DNA of 64,000 nucleotides, from NCBI RefSeq assembly GCF_000222605.1, contig NZ_AFWF01000007.1, positions 1 through 64,000 of the forward strand, given 5' to 3'. Position numbers and translations under genes: made by a program. Below the pieces are notes generated by a model. It saw only the letters and a program-made list of their open reading frames with translations, did not search any database and had not been told where the DNA came from. Shown here one piece after another: positions 18,451 through 26,972 of the stretch. How positions within the stretch are numbered: the first letter of the stretch is position 1; every line of letters starts with the position of its first letter. Origin of the DNA: Vibrio ichthyoenteri ATCC 700023. GTDB lineage: Bacteria; Pseudomonadota; Gammaproteobacteria; Enterobacterales; Vibrionaceae.

Positions 18451-19020
18451 CTAGTCACCGTACTGGAAAGCTTTGATGACTTGTTTTACGCCAGAGACAT
18501 TGCGGGTAATTTCTGCCGCAAGATCAGCATGTGCACGTGAGACGTAGCCGAGTAAAAAGACCTCGCCACCTTCTGTGATAACTTTAATCTTCACTGTGCT
18601 TAGTTCTTCATTGGTCAGTAACGCCGATTTTACTTTTGTCGTAATCCAGCTGTCGTGACTGATTTCACCAAGGGAAAGCGGCTGTTGTACTCGGATTTGG
18701 TTATGAATTTGCGTCACCCCAGGAGCTTTGCGCGCTTGGTCTTCAAACTCATTCAATAGCTGTTGAGTGCTCGCTTGGCCCATCAATACCACAATGCCAT
18801 TGTAAGCACTGGCTGTCGCTCTTACGTTGCCACGATAAGGAGCTTTGTTAGTCATGCCTGCGATTTCAAACTCGATATTATTGTCGTTCCAAATCTCTTT
18901 GGTGGAACGATTGTCGGTGACAACACTGACCGTTGTTGCAGCACCAGCCACAAACAAGCCGACACATCCGCTGGTCGACACTGCAAGGCTGGCAATCAAT
19001 AAAACTTTGATTAAGTTCAT
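18451..19020 (-). CDS. dolP: BON-domain outer-membrane lipoprotein DolP (YraP)
   Basis: A 189-residue lipoprotein with a signal peptide and lipobox VSTSGC (Cys19). Two BON domains follow, roughly residues 45-110 and 120-187, with the typical GNVRATASAYNGIVVLMG and GEVFLLGYVSRAHAD segments. DolP supports outer-membrane integrity and the BAM complex. It is the last gene of the minus-strand run lpoA-yraN-diaA-dolP, an order conserved in gammaproteobacteria. Its start lies 4 bases after the diaA stop. Confidence 0.94.
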   Translation of the reverse strand: MNLIKVLLIASLAVSTSGCVGLFVAGAATTVSVVTDNRSTKEIWNDNNIEFEIAGMTNKAPYRGNVRATASAYNGIVVLMGQASTQQLLNEFEDQARKAPGVTQIHNQIRVQQPLSLGEISHDSWITTKVKSALLTNEELSTVKIKVITEGGEVFLLGYVSRAHADLAAEITRNVSGVKQVIKAFQYGD

Positions 19021-19024
19021 TTCG

Positions 19025-19615
19025 TTACTCTTCGTGAGTGGGGAATAAAACCTGATCTATCAAATCACATAAACAGTGCAAGGTCACCATATGAACCTCG
19101 TGGATTCGTGCGGTTCTGTGAGATGGAATACGAATTTCAACATCATTTTCGCCCAGTAGACCAGCCATTTCGCCGCCGTCTTTACCGGTTAAGGCAATGA
19201 TGGTCATATCGCGCGTTACCGCAGCTTCCATTGCTTTGATGATGTTCTTACTGTTACCACTGGTAGAGATCGCGAGTAGGATATCGCCCGGTTGGCCGAA
19301 TGCGCGTACTTGCTTAGAAAAAATATGCTCATAGTGGTAGTCATTCGCGACGGCCGTTAAGGTGGTGTTATCAGCAGTCAACGCCATCGCAGGCAGGCTA
19401 GGACGTTCAGTTTCAAAACGGTTTAGCAAGCAGGAGACGAATTGCTGAGCATTAGATAAAGAGCCGCCGTTACCGCAGCAAAGCACTTTATTGCCATTAA
19501 GTAGGCTATACACTAAAGCTTGCGCAGCATGGGTGATGGCATCTGGCAGCGCCTCTGCTGCTGCAATTTGGATTTGAATACTTTCGGTAAAGCTTTCTTT
19601 AATGCTCTCTAGCAT
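19025..19615 (-). CDS. diaA: DnaA initiator-associating protein DiaA
   Basis: A 196-residue SIS-domain protein. In E. coli DiaA binds DnaA and helps initiation of chromosome replication. The sugar-isomerase fold is shown by [17 protein letters not shown] and [15 protein letters not shown]. It resembles phosphoheptose isomerase GmhA, but its place between yraN and dolP favours DiaA. It follows yraN by 3 bases. Confidence 0.93.
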   Translation of the reverse strand: MLESIKESFTESIQIQIAAAEALPDAITHAAQALVYSLLNGNKVLCCGNGGSLSNAQQFVSCLLNRFETERPSLPAMALTADNTTLTAVANDYHYEHIFSKQVRAFGQPGDILLAISTSGNSKNIIKAMEAAVTRDMTIIALTGKDGGEMAGLLGENDVEIRIPSHRTARIHEVHMVTLHCLCDLIDQVLFPTHEE

Positions 19616-19618
19616 TGG

Positions 19619-19987
19619 TTACCCTTGAGTTATGGCGTTTTTGATCCAATCAATCTGTTTGCCATCTTGATGGATAGCGATTAAATCGAAACGAAAATTA
19701 GTCGAATGAACGGACAATCCTTGTTTAATTAACCAAACATTGGCCGTTTTAATTAAACGCTGTTGTTTGCTGTAGGTGACCGTTTCTGCAGCATGCCCAT
19801 AGTTTTGATTTTGGCGGTAGCGTACTTCAACAAAGACGATGGCGTCTTGGTCGCGCATGATCAAATCGATCTCACCACCTTTGATGCGAAAGTTTCTCGC
19901 AATTTTGCTGAGTCCGCAACTAACAAGATGTTGTTCAGCGGCGGACTCGAAAAAAAGCCCTTTAGTTAACTTGCTCAGCATCGGCAT
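19619..19987 (-). CDS. yraN: UPF0102 family protein YraN
   Basis: A 122-residue protein of the UPF0102 family, which has a restriction-endonuclease-like fold and no settled role. The core reads ARNFRIKGGEIDLIMRD, DAIVFVEVRYR and FRFDLIAI, with the acidic and Lys residues of a nuclease-type site. I place the start at the ATG giving MPMLSKLTKGLFFES, overlapping the 3' end of lpoA by 26 bases; ATGs at 19981 and 20011 and a further one at 20026 are alternatives. No ribosome-binding site is strong enough to decide. Coupling to lpoA translation is likely. Confidence 0.85.
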   Translation of the reverse strand: MPMLSKLTKGLFFESAAEQHLVSCGLSKIARNFRIKGGEIDLIMRDQDAIVFVEVRYRQNQNYGHAAETVTYSKQQRLIKTANVWLIKQGLSVHSTNFRFDLIAIHQDGKQIDWIKNAITQG

Positions 19988-21857
19988 CGATATTGATTTC
20001 AGTGGTGTCATCAGTTGCGGTTGCATCTTGAGTTACGACACTGCTGCTGGTGTTACCATGCTCAGCCCAACTGATTTCACGCTGCACTACGCAGTTATCA
20101 TCGATGGAGAGAACACCGGTATTGCCATCGATGCTGTAGCCATGAACGACTTTCATTTGTGGTAGTTGTTCCATCAGTAAGTACGCATCCATACCGAGGG
20201 CTTGCAAACGCTTCTCTGCATTTGAACCTTTTGGCCACATCTGATTCATTTGCGCTTCAATGGCACTATTTGGTTGAATCAGTAGTGGGATGTCGCTGTA
20301 CATCACACCGGTGAGGTCTTCGTATTGCTGACGGCCACTGTTACTGCTTGAGTTTGAGAACAGTTTTGGTGGGTTGGTGTCTGGGTTAATCGCCACTTCA
20401 ATAAATGGTTTAATCAACGTTAGTTCAGCACTGCCGGCGACGATGTATACCGCGTCGATGTCACGACGGCTACGTGGCTGACTTTCAAGCTGCATACCTA
20501 GTAGGGATTCCATTTGCGCGATGTGTTGTTGGCTTTCTTGCAGGCCAAACGCGTTATTAATGTTGAGCTGAAGTTGGCGTTTATCCGTGAATAGGTTCAC
20601 TGCGACTTTATTGTCACTGAAAGTCTTCCATTCCTCTTCAAATGCTTCAACGACACGTTTGCCTAGTTTTCCTTGCGGCGCAAGCACTAACGGGTAGCGG
20701 TAGCCTTGAGCAAAGAGGTGTTTTGCTGCTTGGGCCACTTCTTGCTCTGGTGAGAGTGCGAGGTAACAAATATTGCTTCCTGGCATCACTTCATCTGGGA
20801 TATTAAGCGCCAACATTGGTAGTGGGCTACCTGATGCTGTTTGAGCTTGTTGCAGTTTAACAATGTTACCTTTCACCAATGGGCCGACAACAAAATCGAT
20901 ATTCTTTTCAATCAAGGTTTGTTGCAACACATCGGCATCAGTGCTGTTGGTGTCGATAACCGTTAAGGTTGCATTTGGGTCACGCTGCTCGTCACTCATC
21001 ATTTGCAAGATAAAACCATCACGAATCAGTTGTGCTTGCTTGGCAAATTTACCCGACAGTGGCAATAACAAAGCCGTATTGACGGGTTTTGTTACGTCTA
21101 ACGACAAGATATCAATAATGCCCTGAGGCGTATAAAGTGCCGCTGGATGGGACGGATTTTCAGCCAGCCATTGCTCTAATTTACTTTTTAATTGCGGAAT
21201 GTTGCTCGCTAAGGTCGAATTGTACTGAGCTAATTGCACCCAACCATCAAAAGCATTATTGCTTGTTGCAGCATTAAACTGGCTAATCTGCTGTGCTGGA
21301 GAGTGGGTTAAATTTTGCCAAACGCCTTCTGCTAGATAGCTTTGTTGCGATTGATCTTCAAACTCAGCAAGGAGTGAAAGTTCACGTGCCGCATCAAAGA
21401 AATTTTGTTGTTTGGCAAAAATGTCCGCGCGTAGCTGGTGGTAATCTTTCCACTGCTCATTGGCAAGGCGCCAAGACGGAAGGAAGTTAAGCTGTTGTGA
21501 CGCTTGTGCAAACTGTTCGTTGTTGTACAGCAACGTGGCGCGTGAAAGTTGCCATTCAGCTTGCTGCATGTCAGAGAGAGGCTGACGAGCTAGGCGTTTG
21601 ATCAGCAGATCCGCTTGGGCGGTGTCATTGGATTCTACGGCGGCTTTGAGTGCCATAATTAACCAGTCGTTTTGTAAACTCCCCTCACTGCTATCAGCGC
21701 GCATTAAATAGTTTGTCGCTGATTGGGTTGGGTCGAGCGTAATATCAACGTAGTTTGGTGTTGATGAAGTAGACGAACACGCTGCTAATACGACCGCAAG
21801 GGCTACAGGAGTCAGTAAGCGTGTTACACTTAGTCGCTTTTGGTTATTTATGGCCAT
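19962..21857 (-). CDS. lpoA: Penicillin-binding protein activator LpoA
   Basis: LpoA is an outer-membrane lipoprotein that reaches through the periplasm to stimulate PBP1A. The 631-residue precursor has a lipobox AVVLAACSS. The N-terminal half is helical and TPR-like (ANEQWKDYHQLRADIFAKQ). The C-terminal half, from about residue 255, resembles a periplasmic-binding protein (NTALLLPLSGKFAKQAQLIR and DFVVGPLVKGN). It heads the operon lpoA-yraN-diaA-dolP and is divergent from rsmI, the classical arrangement. Confidence 0.95.
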   Translation of the reverse strand: MAINNQKRLSVTRLLTPVALAVVLAACSSTSSTPNYVDITLDPTQSATNYLMRADSSEGSLQNDWLIMALKAAVESNDTAQADLLIKRLARQPLSDMQQAEWQLSRATLLYNNEQFAQASQQLNFLPSWRLANEQWKDYHQLRADIFAKQQNFFDAARELSLLAEFEDQSQQSYLAEGVWQNLTHSPAQQISQFNAATSNNAFDGWVQLAQYNSTLASNIPQLKSKLEQWLAENPSHPAALYTPQGIIDILSLDVTKPVNTALLLPLSGKFAKQAQLIRDGFILQMMSDEQRDPNATLTVIDTNSTDADVLQQTLIEKNIDFVVGPLVKGNIVKLQQAQTASGSPLPMLALNIPDEVMPGSNICYLALSPEQEVAQAAKHLFAQGYRYPLVLAPQGKLGKRVVEAFEEEWKTFSDNKVAVNLFTDKRQLQLNINNAFGLQESQQHIAQMESLLGMQLESQPRSRRDIDAVYIVAGSAELTLIKPFIEVAINPDTNPPKLFSNSSSNSGRQQYEDLTGVMYSDIPLLIQPNSAIEAQMNQMWPKGSNAEKRLQALGMDAYLLMEQLPQMKVVHGYSIDGNTGVLSIDDNCVVQREISWAEHGNTSSSVVTQDATATDDTTEINIDADAEQVN

Positions 21858-21920
21858 GAGTTATTCGTTAATTCCGTATAAAATTGTGTCTATATTAATC
21901 GTTGAAGTGATGCTAAACAA

Positions 21921-22784
21921 ATGACAGATAATAAAACCTTACCAGCACAGATCCCAACTCTCTTTATTGTACCCACTCCCATTGGCAATTTAGGTGATAT
22001 TACTCAACGTGCCATTGAGGTGCTTTCTAGTGTTGATCTGATTGCGGCGGAAGATACTCGTCATACAGGCAAGCTGTTAGCGCACTTTAATATTCCGACA
22101 AAAACCTTTCCTTTGCATGATCATAATGAACAACAAAAAGCGCAAGTTTTAGTCGAAAAATTATTATCAGGTCAATCCATTGCTCTTGTATCGGACGCCG
22201 GTACACCACTTATCAGTGATCCAGGATACCATCTCGTCAATCAATGTCGTCAAGCCGGGGTTAAAGTTGTTCCTCTACCTGGGGCTTGTGCGGTTATTAC
22301 TGCCTTGAGTGCGTCGGGCTTACCTTCTGATCGCTTTAGCTTTGAGGGCTTTTTACCACCAAAGAGCAAGGCGAGAAAAGATAAGTTACTGGAAATTGCC
22401 AAAGTTGAGCGCACTTGTATCTTTTATGAGTCACCACATCGCATTTTAGACTCTTTAGAAGACATGTTAGACATTCTTGGTCCACAACGTGAAGTTGTGC
22501 TAGCCCGTGAGTTAACCAAAACATTTGAAACTTTCCAAGGATTACCGTTAGGTGAGTTAATTGAATGGGTTAAATCAGACAGCAACCAGCAACGTGGTGA
22601 AATGGTCTTGCTAGTTCATGGTCATCGTGAAGTCGCAGAAGAAACTCTGCCAGACGAAGTGACTCGCACCCTCTCTATTTTGACTAAAGAGCTGCCTCTA
22701 AAAAAAGCTGCAGCCTTAGCTGCTGAGATTTACAACCTAAAGAAAAATGCCCTCTACAAATGGGGTTTAGAGAATTTAGGTTAA
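21921..22784 (+). CDS. rsmI: 16S rRNA (cytidine-1402-2'-O)-methyltransferase RsmI
   Basis: RsmI methylates the ribose of C1402 in 16S rRNA, using S-adenosylmethionine; RsmH, encoded 1.2 kb downstream, modifies the base of the same nucleotide. The 287-residue protein shows the tetrapyrrole-methylase-like motifs [25 protein letters not shown] and [15 protein letters not shown]. It is divergent from lpoA. A 14-bp tandem repeat begins about 24 bases after its stop and resembles the sequence at the stop itself. Confidence 0.97.
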   Translation: MTDNKTLPAQIPTLFIVPTPIGNLGDITQRAIEVLSSVDLIAAEDTRHTGKLLAHFNIPTKTFPLHDHNEQQKAQVLVEKLLSGQSIALVSDAGTPLISDPGYHLVNQCRQAGVKVVPLPGACAVITALSASGLPSDRFSFEGFLPPKSKARKDKLLEIAKVERTCIFYESPHRILDSLEDMLDILGPQREVVLARELTKTFETFQGLPLGELIEWVKSDSNQQRGEMVLLVHGHREVAEETLPDEVTRTLSILTKELPLKKAAALAAEIYNLKKNALYKWGLENLG

Positions 22785-22807
22785 GCGGGTTTTAGGAGCG
22801 AGAGGCG

Positions 22808-22891
22808 AGAATTTAGAAGCGGGAATTTAGAAGCGAGAGTTTAGAAGCGAAAATTTAGAAGCGAAAATTTAGAAGCGAAAATTTAGAAGCG
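22808..22891. repeat. Six tandem copies of a 14-bp unit after rsmI
   Basis: The unit AAAATTTAGAAGCG is repeated six times without a gap (starts 22808, 22822, 22836, 22850, 22864, 22878); the last three copies are identical and the first three differ at one to three positions in the first five bases. A decayed copy precedes it. The 14-bp period cannot keep a reading frame, so it is non-coding. Confidence 0.95.
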
Positions 22892-22926
22892 AGGGGCTAG
22901 GTCACATGGCTGGGCTTTTCTCGTTT

Positions 22927-23050
22927 CTCGAAGCGCAGCGTACTCTGCTCTTGTCTTTTCGCCCTTGCCTCTCGAAGCGCAGCGTACTCTGCTCTTGTCT
23001 TTTCGCCCTTGCCTCTCGAAGCGCAGCGTTCTCTGTTCTTATCTTCTCGA
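22927..23050. repeat. Three tandem copies of a 44-bp unit upstream of rnpB
   Basis: A 44-bp unit beginning CTCGAAGCGCAGCGTACTCT starts at 22927 and is repeated exactly at 22971. A third copy starts at 23015; it keeps the first part with one change and decays after about 30 bases. The array ends about 100 bases before the rnpB promoter. Confidence 0.95.
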
Positions 23051-23129
23051 TTCTTTTTGCTCTCAGCGCTGCGAAATGCTCGCTTTTTAGGCGTTTAACA
23101 TCCTTATCTCATCATATTTGTGATCTCGC

Positions 23130-23163
23130 TAGACACTGTACCTTGAACTCTATACAATCCGCC
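23130..23163 (+). promoter_or_regulatory. Candidate rnpB promoter
   Basis: TAGACA (23130-23135) and TATACA (23151-23156) lie 15 bases apart, followed by a GC-rich stretch CCGCCTC just before the mature 5' end. This is the layout of a strong, growth-regulated stable-RNA promoter, although the spacing is short. Confidence 0.5.
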
Positions 23164-23165
23164 TC

Positions 23166-23598
23166 GGAGTTGACTGGATAGTCGCTGCTTTGTTGATGTC
23201 CTTCGGGAGACTGACGCTGAAGTCCCTTCGGGAGACTGGCGTTGACGTCCTTCGGGAGACTGACAAAGGGGAGGAAAGTCCGGGCTCCATAGAGCAGGGT
23301 GCCAGGTAACGCCTGGGAGGCGCAAGCCTACGACAAGTGCAACAGAAAGAAGACCGCCGATGGCCCGCAAGGGCACAGGTAAGGGCGAAAGGGTGCGGTA
23401 AGAGCGCACCGTGCGACTGGCAACAGTTCGTAGCAAGGTAAACTCCACCCGGAGCAAGACCAAATAGGCCTCCACATTGCGTTGCTCGCGTAAGGAGGCG
23501 GGTAGGTTGCTTGAGCCAGTGAGCGATTGCTGGCCTAGACGAATGGCTATCACCGCGCAAGCGGATACAGAACCCGGCTTATACGTCGACTCCACCTA
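23166..23598 (+). ncRNA. rnpB: RNase P RNA (type A) with an enlarged P3 arm
   Basis: This is the catalytic RNA of RNase P, which trims tRNA 5' ends. The 5' GGAGTTGAC pairs perfectly with 3' GTCGACTCC to form P1. Conserved cores are present: GAGGAAAGTCCGGGCTCC, AGGGTGCCAGGTAACGCCTG, AAACTCCACCCGGAGCAAG and the 3' AACCCGGCTTAT. At about 433 bases it is longer than the 377-base E. coli RNA. The excess lies largely in P3, where GTCC(C)TTCGGGAGACTG occurs three times (starts 23198, 23222, 23247) inside an outer CTTTGT/ACAAAG stem. Ends are estimated from P1 pairing. Confidence 0.96.
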
Positions 23599-23604
23599 TT
23601 CGAG

Positions 23605-23640
23605 ACCCATCGTAACGCTTGCGTTATGATGGGTTTTTTG
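23605..23640 (+). terminator. Terminator of rnpB
   Basis: ACCCATCGTAACGC pairs with GCGTTATGATGGGT around TT, followed by a run of T. Confidence 0.9.
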
Positions 23641-23957
23641 CATTTTACTGACGAAAATATTCTCCAAAGCAATATACTCAGGCACCATTTAGCGAACTTT
23701 CGAGTAAGCTTAAAATCGGTTTACCTATTGCCGCTTGGATTTTATTATCTGATGGCCTTGGAAAAGAGCTGGTTAATTAGCACTATTTTCCTTGCACAGA
23801 AAGCCGCGTCTAGGCTCTCAAAGTACATATTGAAGGCGCTTGAGTTTAAACTTAGCGCAATGTCACGTGATACAAGCTGCCAAAGGTGGCACTGCGTGGC
23901 GAAATCAGTACACTGAAGAAGTTAGAGCGCATCAATACGCTAGCCGATGAGATAACT
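23641..23957 (+). other. Gap between rnpB and rsmH without mraZ
   Basis: These 317 bases lie where many gammaproteobacteria carry mraZ, the first gene of the dcw cluster. No MraZ-like frame is visible in any of the three forward frames, and the space is too short for the usual 150 codons. The TGGG-type tandem operators of MraZ are also absent. A GTG at 23886 could extend rsmH by 24 residues, but the ATG at 23958 fits the family. The promoter of the dcw cluster should be here or upstream; I could not identify it with confidence. Confidence 0.6.
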
Positions 23958-24908
23958 ATGACAGAAGCATTTAAACACATATCTGTATTACTGAATGAAT
24001 CGATCGATGGATTGGCAATCAAACCCGATGGCACATACATAGATGGTACATTTGGTCGTGGTGGCCACAGCCGCACAATCTTATCGAAACTGGGTGAGAA
24101 TGGTCGTCTATTCAGTATCGACCGTGACCCACAAGCGATTGCCGAAGCACAAAAGATCGATGATCCGCGTTTTACTATTGTTCATGGTCCATTCTCTGGT
24201 ATTGCTGAATACGCTGAACGCTACAATTTGGTTGGTCAAGTTGATGGTGTGTTGTTTGACCTTGGCGTATCTTCGCCGCAGTTAGATGACGCTGAGCGTG
24301 GCTTTAGCTTTATGAAAGATGGCCCGTTAGATATGCGCATGGACCCAACCTCAGGTATTTCGGTATCGCAGTGGTTGCTGGAAGCCGATCTTGACGATAT
24401 CACTTGGGTTATCCGTGAATTTGGCGAAGACAAACACGCTCGCCGCATCGCTAAAGCGATCGTCGCTTACCGTGAAAACGAAGAGAATGAACCGCTAACT
24501 CGCACGGGTCAGCTAGCAAAGCTTATCTCTGATGCTGCACCAAAAAGCTTCAAAGAGAAAAAACACCCAGCGACTCGCTCATTCCAGGCGTTCCGTATTT
24601 ATATCAACAGTGAGCTAGAAGAGATCGATACAGCGCTAAAAGGCGCGGCGAGCATTCTAGCGCCAGAAGGTCGCTTATCAGTAATTAGCTTCCACTCACT
24701 GGAAGATCGCATGGTGAAACGTTTTATCCGTAAAGAAAGCCAAGGCCCACAAGTGCCACATGGTCTCCCATTAACGGAAGCGCAAATCCGTGAGCTTGGC
24801 AGTGCCAACTTAAAAGCGATCGGCAAAGCGATTAAACCTAGCGTGCAAGAAGTGGAAATTAACACTCGTTCACGCAGTTCCGTATTACGTATCGCAGAGA
24901 AACTGTAA
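23958..24908 (+). CDS. rsmH: 16S rRNA (cytosine-1402-N4)-methyltransferase RsmH
   Basis: RsmH (MraW) methylates N4 of C1402 in 16S rRNA. The 316-residue protein begins [20 protein letters not shown] and shows the SAM-binding [16 protein letters not shown], the [18 protein letters not shown] motif and the C-terminal [15 protein letters not shown]. It is the first identifiable gene of the dcw cluster here and precedes ftsL by 7 bases. Confidence 0.97.
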   Translation: MTEAFKHISVLLNESIDGLAIKPDGTYIDGTFGRGGHSRTILSKLGENGRLFSIDRDPQAIAEAQKIDDPRFTIVHGPFSGIAEYAERYNLVGQVDGVLFDLGVSSPQLDDAERGFSFMKDGPLDMRMDPTSGISVSQWLLEADLDDITWVIREFGEDKHARRIAKAIVAYRENEENEPLTRTGQLAKLISDAAPKSFKEKKHPATRSFQAFRIYINSELEEIDTALKGAASILAPEGRLSVISFHSLEDRMVKRFIRKESQGPQVPHGLPLTEAQIRELGSANLKAIGKAIKPSVQEVEINTRSRSSVLRIAEKL

Positions 24909-24915
24909 TCCCATC

Positions 24916-25233
24916 ATGAGTAAAACCACGCCTAATCTTGCAAAGCTTATCGGTCGAGACTTAATTACCACCGGGCGTTTTCCCCTAGGTATGTTGTTAT
25001 TGATTTTTGCCAGTGCAATGGGTGTGGTTTTTATGACTCATCACACTCGAGAAGCGGTTACTGAGAAAGATCAGGCTTTGGTTGAGCGTGAACGGTTGGA
25101 TAATGAATGGCGCAACTTACTGTTAGAAGAGACTGCATTGGCGGAACACAGCCGCGTTCAGTCTGTCGCCAAGCATGAGTTAGAAATGAAACGTCCCGAC
25201 TCTGATAAAGAAGTGGTGATTGATTTACCATGA
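24916..25233 (+). CDS. ftsL: Cell division protein FtsL
   Basis: A 105-residue bitopic protein that forms the FtsQLB subcomplex and helps to activate septal synthesis by FtsWI. It has a short cytoplasmic part, one membrane span (GMLLLIFASAMGVVFMT) and a periplasmic coiled coil (AVTEKDQALVERERLDNEW). Sequence conservation is always low in this family; position between rsmH and ftsI confirms it. Its stop overlaps the ftsI start by 4 bases. Confidence 0.94.
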   Translation: MSKTTPNLAKLIGRDLITTGRFPLGMLLLIFASAMGVVFMTHHTREAVTEKDQALVERERLDNEWRNLLLEETALAEHSRVQSVAKHELEMKRPDSDKEVVIDLP

Positions 25234-26957
25234 GTTCTCCGAAAACCAAACCTACCCCTAAGAAAGCCGAAGTTGAGCCTCCTCAACTGATTCGCTGGCG
25301 TTTCTATCTCGTCATTTTCTTTGTTTTTGCCATTTTTGCTGCGTTGGTTGCTCGTATTGGTTATATCCAGATCATTGAGCCAGACAACCTGATCAAGCAA
25401 GGTGATTTGCGTTCTATTCGCGCCAAAACCTTACATTCAGCTCGTGGTATTATCTCCGATCGCAATGGTGAACCATTAGCGGTCAGTGTTCCTGTTGAAG
25501 CGGTTTGGGCCGATCCGGCAACGATTTTCAAAGAGGGTGGCTTGGTTGACGTTGATCGTTGGCATGCACTTGCCGATGTTCTGGGCTTGGATCGTCAAGG
25601 CTTACTCGACAAAATCAATAGCAATAAAACCCGTCGCTTTATTTACCTGCAGCGCCAAGTTAGCCCTGCAATGTCGAATTACATTCGTCAGTTGAAGCTG
25701 GCTGGTATTGGTCTGAAACCTGAATCTCGCCGTTATTACCCTGCTGGTGAGGTTAGTGCTCACTTAGTCGGTGTGACAGGCATTGATGGCCATGGGTTAG
25801 AAGGCGTTGAGCGCAGCTATGATAAGTGGCTTACCGGCGAAGCGGGTAAACGAATTATCCGTAAAGACCGTTATGGCCGCGTGGTGGAGAATATTTCGCT
25901 AGAAGAGCGAGAGGAAGGTAAGCCTCTCACATTAACAATCGATCAGCGCCTACAGGCAATTGCGTACCGTGCCATCAAACAAGCCGTGGCGGATTTTCGT
26001 GCCACATCAGGTTCTGCGGTATTACTGGATGTTAAAACCGGTGCGGTACTGGCGATGGTTAATGCGCCATCATACAACCCAAATAACCGCGCTGATTTAC
26101 AATCGGCAAAAATGCGTAACCGCGTGATCACCGATGCCTTTGAGCCGGGTTCAACCATAAAACCGTTTGTGGTGTTAGCGGCACTAGAAAATGGTGTGGC
26201 TGATGAAAATACCGTGATCGATACTGGCAACGGCATCATGCAAGTGGGTGGCAGCCGTGTCCGTGATACATCGAAGGTGGGTAAAGCTGACTTAACCACC
26301 ATTTTGAAAAAATCGAGTAACATCGGTGTGGCGAAACTGGCGCTGGAAATGCCGCTTGAAGCATTATTGGGCATGTACAGTTCCGTCGGCTTTGGTGAAT
26401 CGTCAGGCTTGAATTTGATTGGTGAGTCGACGGGGATTTTCCCAGACCGCCGTCGTTGGTCGAAATTTGAAATCGCAACGCTCTCTTTTGGTTATGGCCT
26501 AACCATAACACCTTTACAGTTGGCACATGCTTACGCCACGTTAGGGAATTACGGCAAATACCAACCGGTGCATATTCTAGAGAATAACCAGCAAGACTTA
26601 TCACGTCAGGTGATCAGTGAGAAATATGCCCGCATGGTGCTAGGTATGCTGGAAACCGTTACCCAACCTGGCGGTACCGCGACAAAAGCGGCGGTGCCTG
26701 GCTATCGTGTTGCCGCAAAGACCGGCACATCACGAAAAGCGATTGCTGGTGGTTATGGTGACGAATATTTTGCTTATACCGCGGGTGTGGCTCCAGCCAG
26801 TGATCCGCGCGTAGCCTTGGTGGTGATTGTGAATGAACCACAAGGTGACAATTATTATGGTGGTTCTGTAGCGGGTCCGGTTTTCGCTGAAATCATGAAA
26901 GGCAGCCTACAGATCTTGAACGTCGCACCAGACGAAAATAAATCAAATCAGGAATAA
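25230..26957 (+). CDS. ftsI: Septal peptidoglycan transpeptidase FtsI (PBP3)
   Basis: FtsI cross-links septal peptidoglycan and is a target of beta-lactams. The 575-residue protein has a membrane anchor (FYLVIFFVFAIFAALVAR, residues about 26-43) and a pedestal domain. The transpeptidase motifs are PGSTIKPF (active Ser), SSN and KTGTSRKA. The four-base overlap with ftsL and the close murE start place it inside the cluster. Length is typical. Confidence 0.97.
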   Translation: MSSPKTKPTPKKAEVEPPQLIRWRFYLVIFFVFAIFAALVARIGYIQIIEPDNLIKQGDLRSIRAKTLHSARGIISDRNGEPLAVSVPVEAVWADPATIFKEGGLVDVDRWHALADVLGLDRQGLLDKINSNKTRRFIYLQRQVSPAMSNYIRQLKLAGIGLKPESRRYYPAGEVSAHLVGVTGIDGHGLEGVERSYDKWLTGEAGKRIIRKDRYGRVVENISLEEREEGKPLTLTIDQRLQAIAYRAIKQAVADFRATSGSAVLLDVKTGAVLAMVNAPSYNPNNRADLQSAKMRNRVITDAFEPGSTIKPFVVLAALENGVADENTVIDTGNGIMQVGGSRVRDTSKVGKADLTTILKKSSNIGVAKLALEMPLEALLGMYSSVGFGESSGLNLIGESTGIFPDRRRWSKFEIATLSFGYGLTITPLQLAHAYATLGNYGKYQPVHILENNQQDLSRQVISEKYARMVLGMLETVTQPGGTATKAAVPGYRVAAKTGTSRKAIAGGYGDEYFAYTAGVAPASDPRVALVVIVNEPQGDNYYGGSVAGPVFAEIMKGSLQILNVAPDENKSNQE

Positions 26958-26972
26958 AGAGAGACCTTTTGT

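Noticed and set aside
22808-23050. CRISPR array
   Set aside because: The repeats are contiguous with no unique spacers of constant length, and no cas genes are present.
23104-23595. Long open frames on the minus strand across the RNase P RNA gene
   Set aside because: They are chance frames complementary to a clearly identified structural RNA.
23626-23916. 96-codon plus-strand frame between rnpB and rsmH
   Set aside because: It begins inside the rnpB terminator, has no ribosome-binding site and no family resemblance.
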